Source of the DNA: Schlesneria paludicola DSM 18645
GTDB taxonomy: Bacteria; Planctomycetota; Planctomycetia; Planctomycetales; Planctomycetaceae
DNA length: 51,655 nucleotides
NCBI GenBank assembly: GCA_945862235.1
Contig: CAMAYU010000023.1
Coordinates: 1 to 51,655 of the forward strand
Direction of reading: 5' to 3'
Made by a program: the position numbers and the translations under genes. Positions within the stretch are counted from its first letter, which is position 1. The number at the start of each line of letters is the position of its first letter. Below, piece after piece: positions 16,909-24,582 of this stretch. The notes under the pieces were generated by a model. It saw only the letters and a program-made list of their open reading frames with translations. It ran no database searches and was not told the DNA's origin.

Positions 16909-18247
16909 TCCCAAGCGTAATCTCTTTCAATGTCATCGACCTCGCGCTGACTCCGTTCGTGGACGACACTGTTTGCGAGAGGGTTGCTGGCAGGTTGAAT
17001 TGGCCGAGTTGTTGCCAAGTTTGGCGGACGGTCTCGACTCGTGTGATGGCCCCCGTGGCGGCGTCTCGGTATTGGACTTGGTAGGCGCGGGGAAGGACTT
17101 TCCCGTCCGCATTGCGTTCGCTGGCGAGCATCTGCAGCGACATGTTTTCTTGCCCGAGGCTGCGATTCACGACGGTGATCTCGTCGTCGCGGATGCGGTA
17201 GGTCGCAGCGAAGCGACCGCCGTGGAAGGTGAGCAGGCGACCAAGCGGATGCTGGTCGTCGGTGTCCGAAAAACTGAGAACTGGCTTCGAGCGGGTGTCG
17301 GATGAGGGGACTCGGTGGATGACCATTGAATGAAGTTGATCGCGCAGCCAGTCGCGAGCCGCTACGTCGGTGAGACCCGGTTCGTCAAACGTCACCTCGC
17401 CGTCAGCCTTCACCGTGACCGGACCGTCGTTCCGTCGGCCGTCGATATAGACCGAGGCATTCGCGGCGAAGCCTTTGAAGTCGGGCCATGCCGCGCGGGC
17501 CGCGATGGCTCGTTCAAACATCTCGACCGCAGCCGCATCGACTCGCGCCCCATCGAGCGGCCAGTCAAAGGCGAGAGTCGCGAACTCACGAATCTCGTCG
17601 TAAGCGTCATCAACTTGCTTGCCCGCTTGCGGAACAACGTGCTTCACGTAGACGGCGAATTGACCGGAAGCGGGCAGCTTCCATGTGGCGCGGCCCTGTG
17701 CGTCGGCCTTCAGTTCGACATTGGTCAGATCAGAGTCAATCGTCGTCAACACGACGTTCGGCAGCGGCTGACCTTCGCGCAAAACGGTCATCGTGATCGA
17801 GTCACTCGTAAACGTTGGCATGATCTCCAGCGAAACGGCCTCGTGCCGAGTCAGCTTCGCGATCTCATCCGGCCTCCCCGACACGGCCTTCGGGTAGTAG
17901 CGGAGCAAAAACGGCTTCTCGCGTTTCAGCACGCCGTACTCGCATCGCCCGATCACTGCCACGGACGAACCCGACGCCAGCGGAGCACGTAGCCGATCGG
18001 GCCCGTTCGTCACGGTCATCGATACAAACTTGCCCGGCACATCCGACCGCCACAGCTCCGTCCCCGCGATCTTGCCGACAAACTTCGGATCCCCCGCCGT
18101 CGCCCGCTCGCTGAAGAAGACTTCGACCCCTCGCCCCGCTTCGGCGTGCGGCCCGATCTGAATGAAGATAAAGTGAGCGTGAGCCGGTGCATTGCACAAA
18201 CCAATCCACTGAATGACGCAGAGCAATCCCAACTGTAGGCGATTCAT
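16904..18247 (-). CDS. Secreted DUF4198-like protein with planctomycete C-terminal domain
   Basis: A 447-residue protein with a signal peptide (about 1-24, ending 'APAHAH'). The following histidine-led 'HFIFIQIGP' and a beta-rich N-terminal half (about 25-240) resemble DUF4198 proteins, which occur next to metal-uptake systems. The C-terminal half (about 245-447) resembles the DUF3386-type region ('VTFDEPGL', 'SMVIHRVPSSD', 'YQVQYRDAATG'). The start is ATG at 18247 with AGGAG upstream. The gene follows the Gfo/Idh/MocA gene on the same strand by 95 bases. The role is probably extracytoplasmic; the ligand is unknown. Confidence 0.75.
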   Translation of the reverse strand: MNRLQLGLLCVIQWIGLCNAPAHAHFIFIQIGPHAEAGRGVEVFFSERATAGDPKFVGKIAGTELWRSDVPGKFVSMTVTNGPDRLRAPLASGSSVAVIGRCEYGVLKREKPFLLRYYPKAVSGRPDEIAKLTRHEAVSLEIMPTFTSDSITMTVLREGQPLPNVVLTTIDSDLTNVELKADAQGRATWKLPASGQFAVYVKHVVPQAGKQVDDAYDEIREFATLAFDWPLDGARVDAAAVEMFERAIAARAAWPDFKGFAANASVYIDGRRNDGPVTVKADGEVTFDEPGLTDVAARDWLRDQLHSMVIHRVPSSDTRSKPVLSFSDTDDQHPLGRLLTFHGGRFAATYRIRDDEITVVNRSLGQENMSLQMLASERNADGKVLPRAYQVQYRDAATGAITRVETVRQTWQQLGQFNLPATLSQTVSSTNGVSARSMTLKEITLGK

Positions 18248-18342
18248 GACAGGCTCCTAGCTCACGGCAAAATAGAACGTCGATCAACGTCCTCTGTTGC
18301 CAACGAAGGTGAGCAGGACGCTGCGATCGGGAATTCGAAGTC

Positions 18343-19725
18343 TCACGCCAACTTCCAGCCGGCGCGGTACTCGCGCTTGATGTACTGGTCGGCTTCAGGG
18401 GCGTTGGGGCAGCGGAGTTGGGCGGCGTCCCAAGTGATCTTCTTGCCGACGCGATAGGCGACATTGCCGAGGTGATTGGCTTCTGTAAGCAGGCCCGAGT
18501 ACTCGAAGTTGCAGCTTGTCACGCGATCCGTCTTGCAGGCTTTCACCCATTCCTGCTGCTGACCGGGAGAGTCGGGGATGAACGGATCGGGACGTTGGAA
18601 GCCGGATGATTGGCCGTCGAACATCAGCAGGTGGCGACCGTAGTCGGCGAGCAGCATTCCCTTGTCGCCCATGAAGAGCGTGCCGCTGTCCCAGCGCGGG
18701 ATGGCTCCGTCGAGCCATTGTTTTGGCTTGTTTGCTCCTTGGTACCACGTCAGCGTGACGGCAGGCATGTCTCCGCGCGGGCCGTATTCGTACTGAGCCT
18801 GCATTGATGCCGGAGCGAGATCGGGATGCGGGGGCGGGCCGCTCGCTTCGATCGTCAGGGGCGATTGCAGCTTGAGTGCCCAGAACGGCAGGTCGTTCAT
18901 GTGGCTGCCGAGATCCGACATCGTGCCGCTGCCCCACTCCCACCAGCGATACCACTTCGGGCCGGGGAAGTAGGCGTTGTTGAACTCGCGGAATGGAGCG
19001 GGGCCGAGCCACAAGTCCCAGTCCACACCCGCCGGAATGGGATCGGATGTCTTCGGCCGTTCCTGTGTCGAGACAATGTCGCCGTTCTTCTTGGCGTCTT
19101 CGGGCGATTGGAAGCCCCACGCGCGCGAGGTCCAGACGTGAGCCTCTTTCACGTTGCCGATGATGCCGCTCTGCACGAGTTCGACCACGCGGTGATAGTT
19201 CGAGGTCGCGTGAATCTGGATTCCCATCTGAGTCGCCACTTTGGCTTTGGCCGCCGCCTCGCGAATGACGCGCGCCTCCCAGACGCTGTGCGTCAGCGGC
19301 TTCTCGCAATAAACGTGCTTGCCGAGTTGCAGCGCGGCGAGCGTCGCGAAGGCGTGCGTGTGTTCGCACGTGCTGACGACGACGGCGTCGAACTCGTTTG
19401 GATTGTCGAAGACCTTGCGGAAGTCCACGACTTTGCGTGCCTTCGGATGCCCGGCCGCCGCCTTGTTGAGATTGTTCTCGTTCACATCGCACAGCGTGAC
19501 GATGTTCTCGGTACCGGCGACCGCTTGGAGATTGCCTCCCCCTCGCCCCCCCGAACCGATGACCGCGATGTTCAGTTTCTCGGTGAGACCCCGCGCGCGG
19601 AGAATGGCCGGTGCGGCGAACGTCATCGCAGCGGACGCGGCCGACGTTTGTATGAAGCGTCGCCGCGTGAGCGACAAGGAATGGCAAGTCCTTGAATCAG
19701 GCGATACGCGAGGCGGGCGACTCAT
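18343..19725 (-). CDS. Gfo/Idh/MocA-family oxidoreductase, Tat-exported
   Basis: A 460-residue protein. The N-terminus has a twin-arginine signal ('[16 protein letters not shown]', about 20-45). The Rossmann domain begins '[15 protein letters not shown]' and carries the family motif '[12 protein letters not shown]'. The C-terminal domain has the DUF-type region common in planctomycete members ('[13 protein letters not shown]'-like motif here reads '[12 protein letters not shown]'). Such enzymes bind NAD(P) and act on sugars or polyols; exported planctomycete members are common but substrates are seldom known. I chose ATG at 19725, with AAGGA upstream, over an in-frame start 32 codons earlier. 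Confidence 0.9.
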   Translation of the reverse strand: MSRPPRVSPDSRTCHSLSLTRRRFIQTSAASAAMTFAAPAILRARGLTEKLNIAVIGSGGRGGGNLQAVAGTENIVTLCDVNENNLNKAAAGHPKARKVVDFRKVFDNPNEFDAVVVSTCEHTHAFATLAALQLGKHVYCEKPLTHSVWEARVIREAAAKAKVATQMGIQIHATSNYHRVVELVQSGIIGNVKEAHVWTSRAWGFQSPEDAKKNGDIVSTQERPKTSDPIPAGVDWDLWLGPAPFREFNNAYFPGPKWYRWWEWGSGTMSDLGSHMNDLPFWALKLQSPLTIEASGPPPHPDLAPASMQAQYEYGPRGDMPAVTLTWYQGANKPKQWLDGAIPRWDSGTLFMGDKGMLLADYGRHLLMFDGQSSGFQRPDPFIPDSPGQQQEWVKACKTDRVTSCNFEYSGLLTEANHLGNVAYRVGKKITWDAAQLRCPNAPEADQYIKREYRAGWKLA

Positions 19726-19997
19726 GGATGCTGTCCTTGCTGGAGACTTCGTAGCGCGACACGAAACGTCAGCGGCCCCTCTTTCGAGGCGGGCCGCACA
19801 CGACACGGAGAGACTACCCAAGCCACATCGCTCTGACTACGAAGCCAAGTTACGGCGGTCATCCCGCTTTCCTTGCCGAATCAACGATTTCCTCGCCACC
19901 TTGGTATGCAGCGCAGGCCATCGCTATACTCCCGCCCGACCTAGGATGCCGAATTTCGGGGACCGGGCTTTGTCAGTATCTGAAGAGACAGCGTTAC

Positions 19998-20216
19998 ATG
20001 CCCAAAGAAGAGGCCATTGAAGTCGAGGGGGACGTGGTCGAAGCCCTTGCCAACACACAATTCCGCGTGAAGTTGAAGAACGGCCACACGGTGATGGCAC
20101 ACGTCGCTGGAAAGATGCGCAAGCACTTCATCCGGATCGTGCCGGGAGATCATGTGCTGGTTGAGGTGTCGCCCTACGACCTCAATCGCGGTCGTATCGT
20201 GTTCCGCGAACGCTGA
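19998..20216 (+). CDS. infA: Translation initiation factor IF-1
   Basis: A 72-residue single OB-fold protein, the exact usual length. It carries '[20 protein letters not shown]', '[20 protein letters not shown]', '[20 protein letters not shown]' and 'RGRIVFR', all characteristic of IF-1. IF-1 binds the ribosomal A site and helps IF-2 and IF-3 select initiator tRNA. It is separated from ribosomal protein genes here, and a family A palindrome lies directly after it. Confidence 0.98.
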   Translation: MPKEEAIEVEGDVVEALANTQFRVKLKNGHTVMAHVAGKMRKHFIRIVPGDHVLVEVSPYDLNRGRIVFRER

Positions 20217-20228
20217 GTTGTGTCCGCC

Positions 20229-20325
20229 CACACCAACTCGCAGCGTGAGCAAGGCGGTGTCTCTTGATCGCTCACCCAACCCGTCCTCACCTTCACCTGT
20301 CCTCGCTTACGCTTCGGGTTAGTGA
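20229..20325. repeat. Palindromic repeat, family A copy 4
   Basis: The left arm starts at 20229 (CACACCAACTCGCAGCGTGA) and the right arm ends near 20325 (CTCGCTTACGCTTCGGGTTA). The centre is longer than in other copies and holds extra half-arms. It lies after infA. Confidence 0.8.
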
Positions 20326-20443
20326 CTTCAGGCGAGCCGTTGTTTCGCGGACTCGCCCCCGGCACGAAGCCGTTCACAGACACACGGCTCTTGCCGTCCA
20401 CTCGCTCTCGTCCACTTCGCCGTGACTCTTTGGTGCCCCGTAC

Positions 20444-20935
20444 ATGTCGAGTGCTCCTTCCAGTGATGCTTCGTCATCGGCCCCGCTTCCGTTTGTGAAG
20501 CTCTTCACGGATGGTGCCTGTCGCGGCAATCCCGGACCCGGCGGCTGGGGCTGCATTCTGCGGCATCCCGCGTCGGGGTCTGAAAAGGAAATCTCCGGCG
20601 GCGTGACACTGACGACCAACAACCAGATGGAGCTTCAAGCGGTCATCTCGGGATTGGAGGCGTTGAAGTCGCCTTCCGAGGTCGAGGTCGTGACTGACAG
20701 CAAGTACGTCGCTCAGGGATGCGAGGAATGGATGGCCGGTTGGAAGCGGAACGGCTGGCGGCGGAAAGAGGGCGGGGCGTGGAAGCCCGTCAAAAACGTC
20801 GAGTACTGGCAGAAGCTCGATGAGTTGCTGGTCAAGCATCGAGTTCGGTTCACGCACGTTCGCGGACACATGGGCCATCCCGAGAACGAACGCTGCGATG
20901 TGCTGGCCGTCGCGGCAGCTCTCGCTGTGTCGTAA
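20444..20935 (+). CDS. rnhA: Ribonuclease HI
   Basis: A 163-residue type 1 RNase H that cuts the RNA strand of RNA-DNA hybrids using two metal ions. The four acidic residues are visible: Asp23 in '[16 protein letters not shown]', Glu63 in 'NNQMELQAV', Asp85 in 'VVTDSKYV' and Asp152 in '[12 protein letters not shown]', with the basic-protrusion region '[19 protein letters not shown]' between. A short Ser/Ala-rich N-terminal tail (about 15 residues) precedes the domain. Confidence 0.97.
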   Translation: MSSAPSSDASSSAPLPFVKLFTDGACRGNPGPGGWGCILRHPASGSEKEISGGVTLTTNNQMELQAVISGLEALKSPSEVEVVTDSKYVAQGCEEWMAGWKRNGWRRKEGGAWKPVKNVEYWQKLDELLVKHRVRFTHVRGHMGHPENERCDVLAVAAALAVS

Positions 20936-20945
20936 CCTCGGTTAA

Positions 20946-20971
20946 GACCAACCCGAAGCGTGAGCAAGGAC
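20946..20971. repeat. Half copy of family A repeat (copy 5)
   Basis: Only one arm is present (ACCAACCCGAAGCGTGAGCA), just after rnhA and 70 bases before rimO. No facing arm is found nearby, so this is a decayed or solo copy. Confidence 0.75.
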
Positions 20972-21042
20972 GAACTCTCACGTGCATCAGGGAACAGGCG
21001 TTCCGCGCCAAATAGTTCTTCAGATTGAAAGGCATTCAGATT

Positions 21043-22464
21043 ATGTCGTCTCTCCCCATCATCGGTTCCTTCGAGCCAAACACGTCCTCATCGCTGGCCG
21101 CTCCCGTTGCGGAGGGCTTCTGCAAGGGGACGTATGCGTTCGTCACACTCGGCTGTCCGAAGAACCTCGTCGATAGCGAGAAGATGCTGGGAACGCTGGC
21201 TCTCGACGGCTACGCCCTCGTCTCTGAGGCGGACGGCGCGGACTTTGTGATCGTCAACACCTGCGGCTTCATCGAGAGTTCACGCGACGAATCAAAGGCC
21301 GTCATTCGCGAGATGCTCGATCTCAAGCGAGCGGGCAAGACGAAGGGCGTGATCGTGGCGGGATGCCTCCCGCAGCGACTCGGCCCGGCGTTGCTGGAGG
21401 AGATTCCCGAGATCGACCACATCGTCGGCGTCTTCGGGCGTGATGAGATCAACCGCGTGGCCGATCACTTGCTCGGTGGCCAGCGCGAACAGCGGCATTT
21501 GTTCCGACCTGCTCCAATCAAGGCCCTCGACGACCGTGCCCGGTTGAGAATGACGCCCGATCACTTTGCGTACCTCAAGATCAGCGAAGGCTGCGACCGA
21601 ACCTGCACGTTCTGTTCGATCCCCATGATGCGCGGCAAGCACATCACCAAGCCGATCGAGATGGTCATTGCCGAAGCGCAAGAACTCGCCAAAGACGGCG
21701 TGCGCGAACTGAACCTCGTCGCACAAGACACGACGTATTACGGCCTCGATCTGTACGGCAAGGTCCGCCTCGTCGAGCTGCTCAAGGAACTGGAGCAGGT
21801 CGAGGGACTCGACTGGATTCGGCTGATGTACCTCTACCCCGTGAACTTCACGGACGAGCTGATCGACACGATCGCTGGCTCCAACAAGATCATTCCGTAT
21901 CTCGACATGCCACTCCAGCACATCAACGACACGATGCTCCGCCGCATGCAACGCCGCGTGAACCGGTCTCAAACAGAAGACCTCGTTCGCAAGTTGCGAG
22001 ACCGAATCGACAACCTCGTCATGCGGACGACGTTCGTCGTTGGCTTCCCCGGTGAGACCGACGAGCAGTTTGAGGAACTCAAGCAGTTCGTCGAAGAAGC
22101 GCAGTTCGAGCGGATGGGCGTCTTCCCGTACTCACTCGAACCCGACACGCCAGCCGCAAAGTTGGAAGGGCATCTGCCCGAGGAAGTGAAGCTCGCCCGC
22201 CGCGACGAACTGATGGCGCTGCAACAACAGATCGCCTTCGAGTACGGCGACACGCTCGTCGGCAACGAGATCGACGTGCTGATCGACGAGCAAGTCGAAG
22301 AGGGCGTCTGGCGCGGACGCGGCTACATGGACGCCCCCGAAATCGACGGCGAAGTGATCGTCAACGGCCAAGACCTCCAACCGGGCATGTTCGTCCCCGT
22401 CGAGATCGTCGAACGCAACGACTACGATTTGGTGGGAGTTGCCGTGGAAGACGACGAGTCTTAG
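21043..22464 (+). CDS. rimO: Ribosomal protein S12 methylthiotransferase RimO
   Basis: A 473-residue radical SAM enzyme that methylthiolates Asp88 of ribosomal protein S12. The N-terminal UPF0004 domain has its three cluster cysteines in 'LGCPKNLVDSE', 'NTCGFIESS' and 'VAGCLPQR'. The radical SAM domain carries Cys184, Cys188 and Cys191 in 'CDRTCTFCSIP'. A C-terminal TRAM domain (about 400-473) completes the family plan. 'GCPKNLVDSE' distinguishes RimO from MiaB. I chose ATG at 21043; TTG at 21025 would add six residues. Confidence 0.97.
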   Translation: MSSLPIIGSFEPNTSSSLAAPVAEGFCKGTYAFVTLGCPKNLVDSEKMLGTLALDGYALVSEADGADFVIVNTCGFIESSRDESKAVIREMLDLKRAGKTKGVIVAGCLPQRLGPALLEEIPEIDHIVGVFGRDEINRVADHLLGGQREQRHLFRPAPIKALDDRARLRMTPDHFAYLKISEGCDRTCTFCSIPMMRGKHITKPIEMVIAEAQELAKDGVRELNLVAQDTTYYGLDLYGKVRLVELLKELEQVEGLDWIRLMYLYPVNFTDELIDTIAGSNKIIPYLDMPLQHINDTMLRRMQRRVNRSQTEDLVRKLRDRIDNLVMRTTFVVGFPGETDEQFEELKQFVEEAQFERMGVFPYSLEPDTPAAKLEGHLPEEVKLARRDELMALQQQIAFEYGDTLVGNEIDVLIDEQVEEGVWRGRGYMDAPEIDGEVIVNGQDLQPGMFVPVEIVERNDYDLVGVAVEDDES

Positions 22465-22495
22465 GTCTGACTTTCTCAACGAACACGAATCGACA

Positions 22496-22573
22496 ATGAG
22501 CGACCTGATCCCGATGATTGGAGCCGTCTTGGTCTCCCGCAACTTTTCTCTCAACAGGGGGAACAGCCGATGA
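22496..22573 (+). CDS. Possible 25-codon leader ORF
   Basis: ATG 22496 opens 25 codons ending in TGA 22571-22573, which overlaps the ATG of the next gene as ATGA. It could be a coupling leader for that gene. There is no homology evidence and no clear ribosome binding site, so it may be chance. Confidence 0.25.
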   Translation: MSDLIPMIGAVLVSRNFSLNRGNSR

Positions 22574-22815
22574 TGACTTTCAGCAAAGTTGGCGAGTACG
22601 TTTCCGCCGAGCCATTCCGTCCGTTTCGGCTGAAAATGGCCAGTGGCCAAATGTTCGACATTCGTCATCCCGAGATGATTCTGGTCGGGAAATCCTCGGT
22701 CAAGGTGTATACGAAGACGAAGCCCGACTCCCCCAACGAACACTGGCACGACGTTTCCCTGATGCTCATGGAGTCCATCGAACCCATTGACTCCTTAGCA
22801 ACGGCGGGCGTTTGA
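22570..22815 (+). CDS. Small conserved planctomycete 'EPFRPF' protein
   Basis: An 81-residue protein with 'YVSAEPFRPFRLKMASGQMFDIRHPEMILVG' spread over residues 10-40. The opening pattern (AEPFxPFRxxxxSGxxFxIxHPExI) is one I recognise from many small hypothetical proteins in planctomycetes, often in several copies per genome. Predicted beta-rich and cytoplasmic; function unknown. The start is one of two adjacent ATG codons, with AGGGGGAA upstream. Confidence 0.8.
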   Translation: MMTFSKVGEYVSAEPFRPFRLKMASGQMFDIRHPEMILVGKSSVKVYTKTKPDSPNEHWHDVSLMLMESIEPIDSLATAGV

Positions 22816-22881
22816 GTCACGCTGAGCGAACCGTGCGGACGCCCAGCCAACTAACAGAATCCTGATGTCGCTTTCAGAACC

Positions 22882-23475
22882 ATGCCAACTTCCGAACGCT
22901 CCCTGAACCTGCCCAACGCGATCACGTTTTCGCGGTTCGTGTTGTCGTTGGTGTTGTTCGCGCTGATGCAAGCGGGGGGCTATTGGCTGACGGCGGCGGG
23001 GTTGTTTGTCTTCGCCGTGCTGACCGATGTGCTCGATGGTTGGATTGCCCGGCGCTACAAGCTCATCACGCAACTCGGTCGGATCATGGACCCGTTCGTG
23101 GACAAGTTCATCACGAGCGGGACGTTCCTGTTCCTATTGCCCGTCACGCAGCAGTCGGGAGTCACGCCGTGGATGGTCGTTATCGTGTTGGGGCGTGAGA
23201 TGCTCGTGACGAGTCTGCGCGGGTTCCTCGAACAACGGGGAGCCGACTTCTCTGCGTCATTCAGCGGGAAGCTCAAGATGTTCTTGCAATGCGTCGCGGC
23301 CACGGCCGCGATCCTTTCGATGCACCCGCCGATTGCGGAATGGTCGGTCGGTGGAATGGAGTTCACCGCCGTGCGCGATGTGCTGCTCTGGTCGATGGTC
23401 GCCGTCACGGTTTGGAGCGGCTGGGACTATGTCCAGCGAGCCATCGTGTTGTTGCGAGGAGTCGAAACGAAGTGA
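22882..23475 (+). CDS. pgsA: CDP-diacylglycerol-glycerol-3-phosphate 3-phosphatidyltransferase
   Basis: A 197-residue integral membrane enzyme of the CDP-alcohol phosphatidyltransferase family. The catalytic motif DG-x2-AR-x8-G-x3-D-x3-D is complete in 'DGWIARRYKLITQLGRIMD' followed by PFVD. It joins CDP-diacylglycerol to glycerol-3-phosphate, the committed step to phosphatidylglycerol. 'LNLPNAITFSRFVLS' at the N-terminus is typical of PgsA. Its stop codon overlaps the GTG start of the next small gene (GTGA), which points to translational coupling. Confidence 0.93.
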   Translation: MPTSERSLNLPNAITFSRFVLSLVLFALMQAGGYWLTAAGLFVFAVLTDVLDGWIARRYKLITQLGRIMDPFVDKFITSGTFLFLLPVTQQSGVTPWMVVIVLGREMLVTSLRGFLEQRGADFSASFSGKLKMFLQCVAATAAILSMHPPIAEWSVGGMEFTAVRDVLLWSMVAVTVWSGWDYVQRAIVLLRGVETK

Positions 23476-23684
23476 CCACCCACTCAAGCCGCTCCTTGCC
23501 GCTGACTCAGGGTGATGCGGCTTCGACTCACGACTCGGCGTGCAACAACGAATCGCCGCGAGCCGAGACGTGCCTCCCTGCGTGTCCCGTTTGCGGTGGC
23601 GTGTTGATTGAGATTCGCCACAAACTGACCTGCAGCCGCTGCCACACCATCTGTGAAACCTGCTGTGAAGGCGGGCGAGGCTGA
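23472..23684 (+). CDS. Small zinc-ribbon protein
   Basis: A 70-residue protein starting at GTG 23472, which overlaps the pgsA stop. The C-terminal half has six cysteines arranged 'CPVCGG' and 'CSRCHTICETCC', a rubredoxin/zinc-ribbon style metal site. The N-terminal half is low complexity. It is too small for catalysis and may be an adaptor or electron-transfer partner for its neighbours; the next gene encodes a probable diiron protein and begins within 30 bases. Confidence 0.7.
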   Translation: MTTHSSRSLPLTQGDAASTHDSACNNESPRAETCLPACPVCGGVLIEIRHKLTCSRCHTICETCCEGGRG

Positions 23685-23711
23685 TTGGCCCCCCGGAATC
23701 ACGAGACCCTC

Positions 23712-24491
23712 ATGGAATTGCGTCACTTCGCTGAACGAGTCCTGTTGTCACCGTCGCTCGATGAGAAGCTCGAACCGGTTCGTGTCCCGTTCACCGACGA
23801 ACAGCCCGGTGCGGCGTTGCGACTCGCCGAACCTGTTCGTTCGTCGGACCTCGTCTTTGCGGCGCGAAGAGCCGCCCCCGCGATGCCTCACCCCGACACG
23901 TTTGTCGATCCGGCAAAGCGGGCGATCGCGCATCACATCATGGCCAACCACGAGTTGCAGGCGCTCGAGGTTATGGCGTGGATGCTGCTCGCGTTCCCCG
24001 AGGCTCCGCGCGACTTCCGACTCGGCATGGCGAGAATCATGCAGGACGAGCAGCGTCACACGCGGATGCACGTCGAACGAGCGGCCTCGCTGGGACTGCG
24101 GTTCGGCGATCTGCCGGTGAACGCCTACATCTGGAAGAAGTCGCAAGAGTTCGAGTCCGTCATGGACTATCTCGCCGGACTGCCGCTCACGTTCGAAGGC
24201 CGCAACCTCGACCACACGCTTGAATTCGATGAGTATTTCACGGCAGTTCACGACCCGAAGAGCGCGGCGATGATGCAGGCCATCCATCGCGATGAGATCG
24301 AACACGTCGCATTCGGCATGGAATGGCTGCGAAAACTGAAGCCGCCCGAACTGTCCGACTGGGACGCCTATGTGAAGCATCTCCACTTCCCACTGCGCCC
24401 CGACAAGTCCGTCGGCGATGTCTTCCACGAGGGACCACGGCTGGCAGCGGGGATGACGGAAGAATTCGTTGCGCGACTGCGCGGCGGATAG
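23712..24491 (+). CDS. DUF455 ferritin-like (probable diiron) protein
   Basis: A 259-residue helical protein of the DUF455 family (COG2833). Likely metal ligands are the glutamates in 'NHELQALE' and the two ExxH motifs in 'QDEQRHTRMH' and 'HRDEIEHVAF', the arrangement of ferritin-like diiron carboxylate proteins. Family function is not settled; relatives include hydroxylases and oxidases. The start could instead be TTG 23685, directly after the upstream stop and with a better GCGAGG site; I prefer ATG 23712 because the family-like part begins there. It is linked in one transcript with pgsA and the zinc-ribbon gene. Confidence 0.82.
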   Translation: MELRHFAERVLLSPSLDEKLEPVRVPFTDEQPGAALRLAEPVRSSDLVFAARRAAPAMPHPDTFVDPAKRAIAHHIMANHELQALEVMAWMLLAFPEAPRDFRLGMARIMQDEQRHTRMHVERAASLGLRFGDLPVNAYIWKKSQEFESVMDYLAGLPLTFEGRNLDHTLEFDEYFTAVHDPKSAAMMQAIHRDEIEHVAFGMEWLRKLKPPELSDWDAYVKHLHFPLRPDKSVGDVFHEGPRLAAGMTEEFVARLRGG

Positions 24492-24582
24492 TCGAGAAGT
24501 CCGGCGATACCTGCCACGGTCGTCGAGGAGACATTCTTAGTGAGCCGGGACTCGAACTTGAGAGCCTGACTTCGGCCTTCGA

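Noticed and set aside
18395-19687. A 430-codon open frame on the same strand as the Gfo/Idh/MocA gene.
   Set aside because: Its Arg-rich composition is that of an out-of-frame reading of the real gene.
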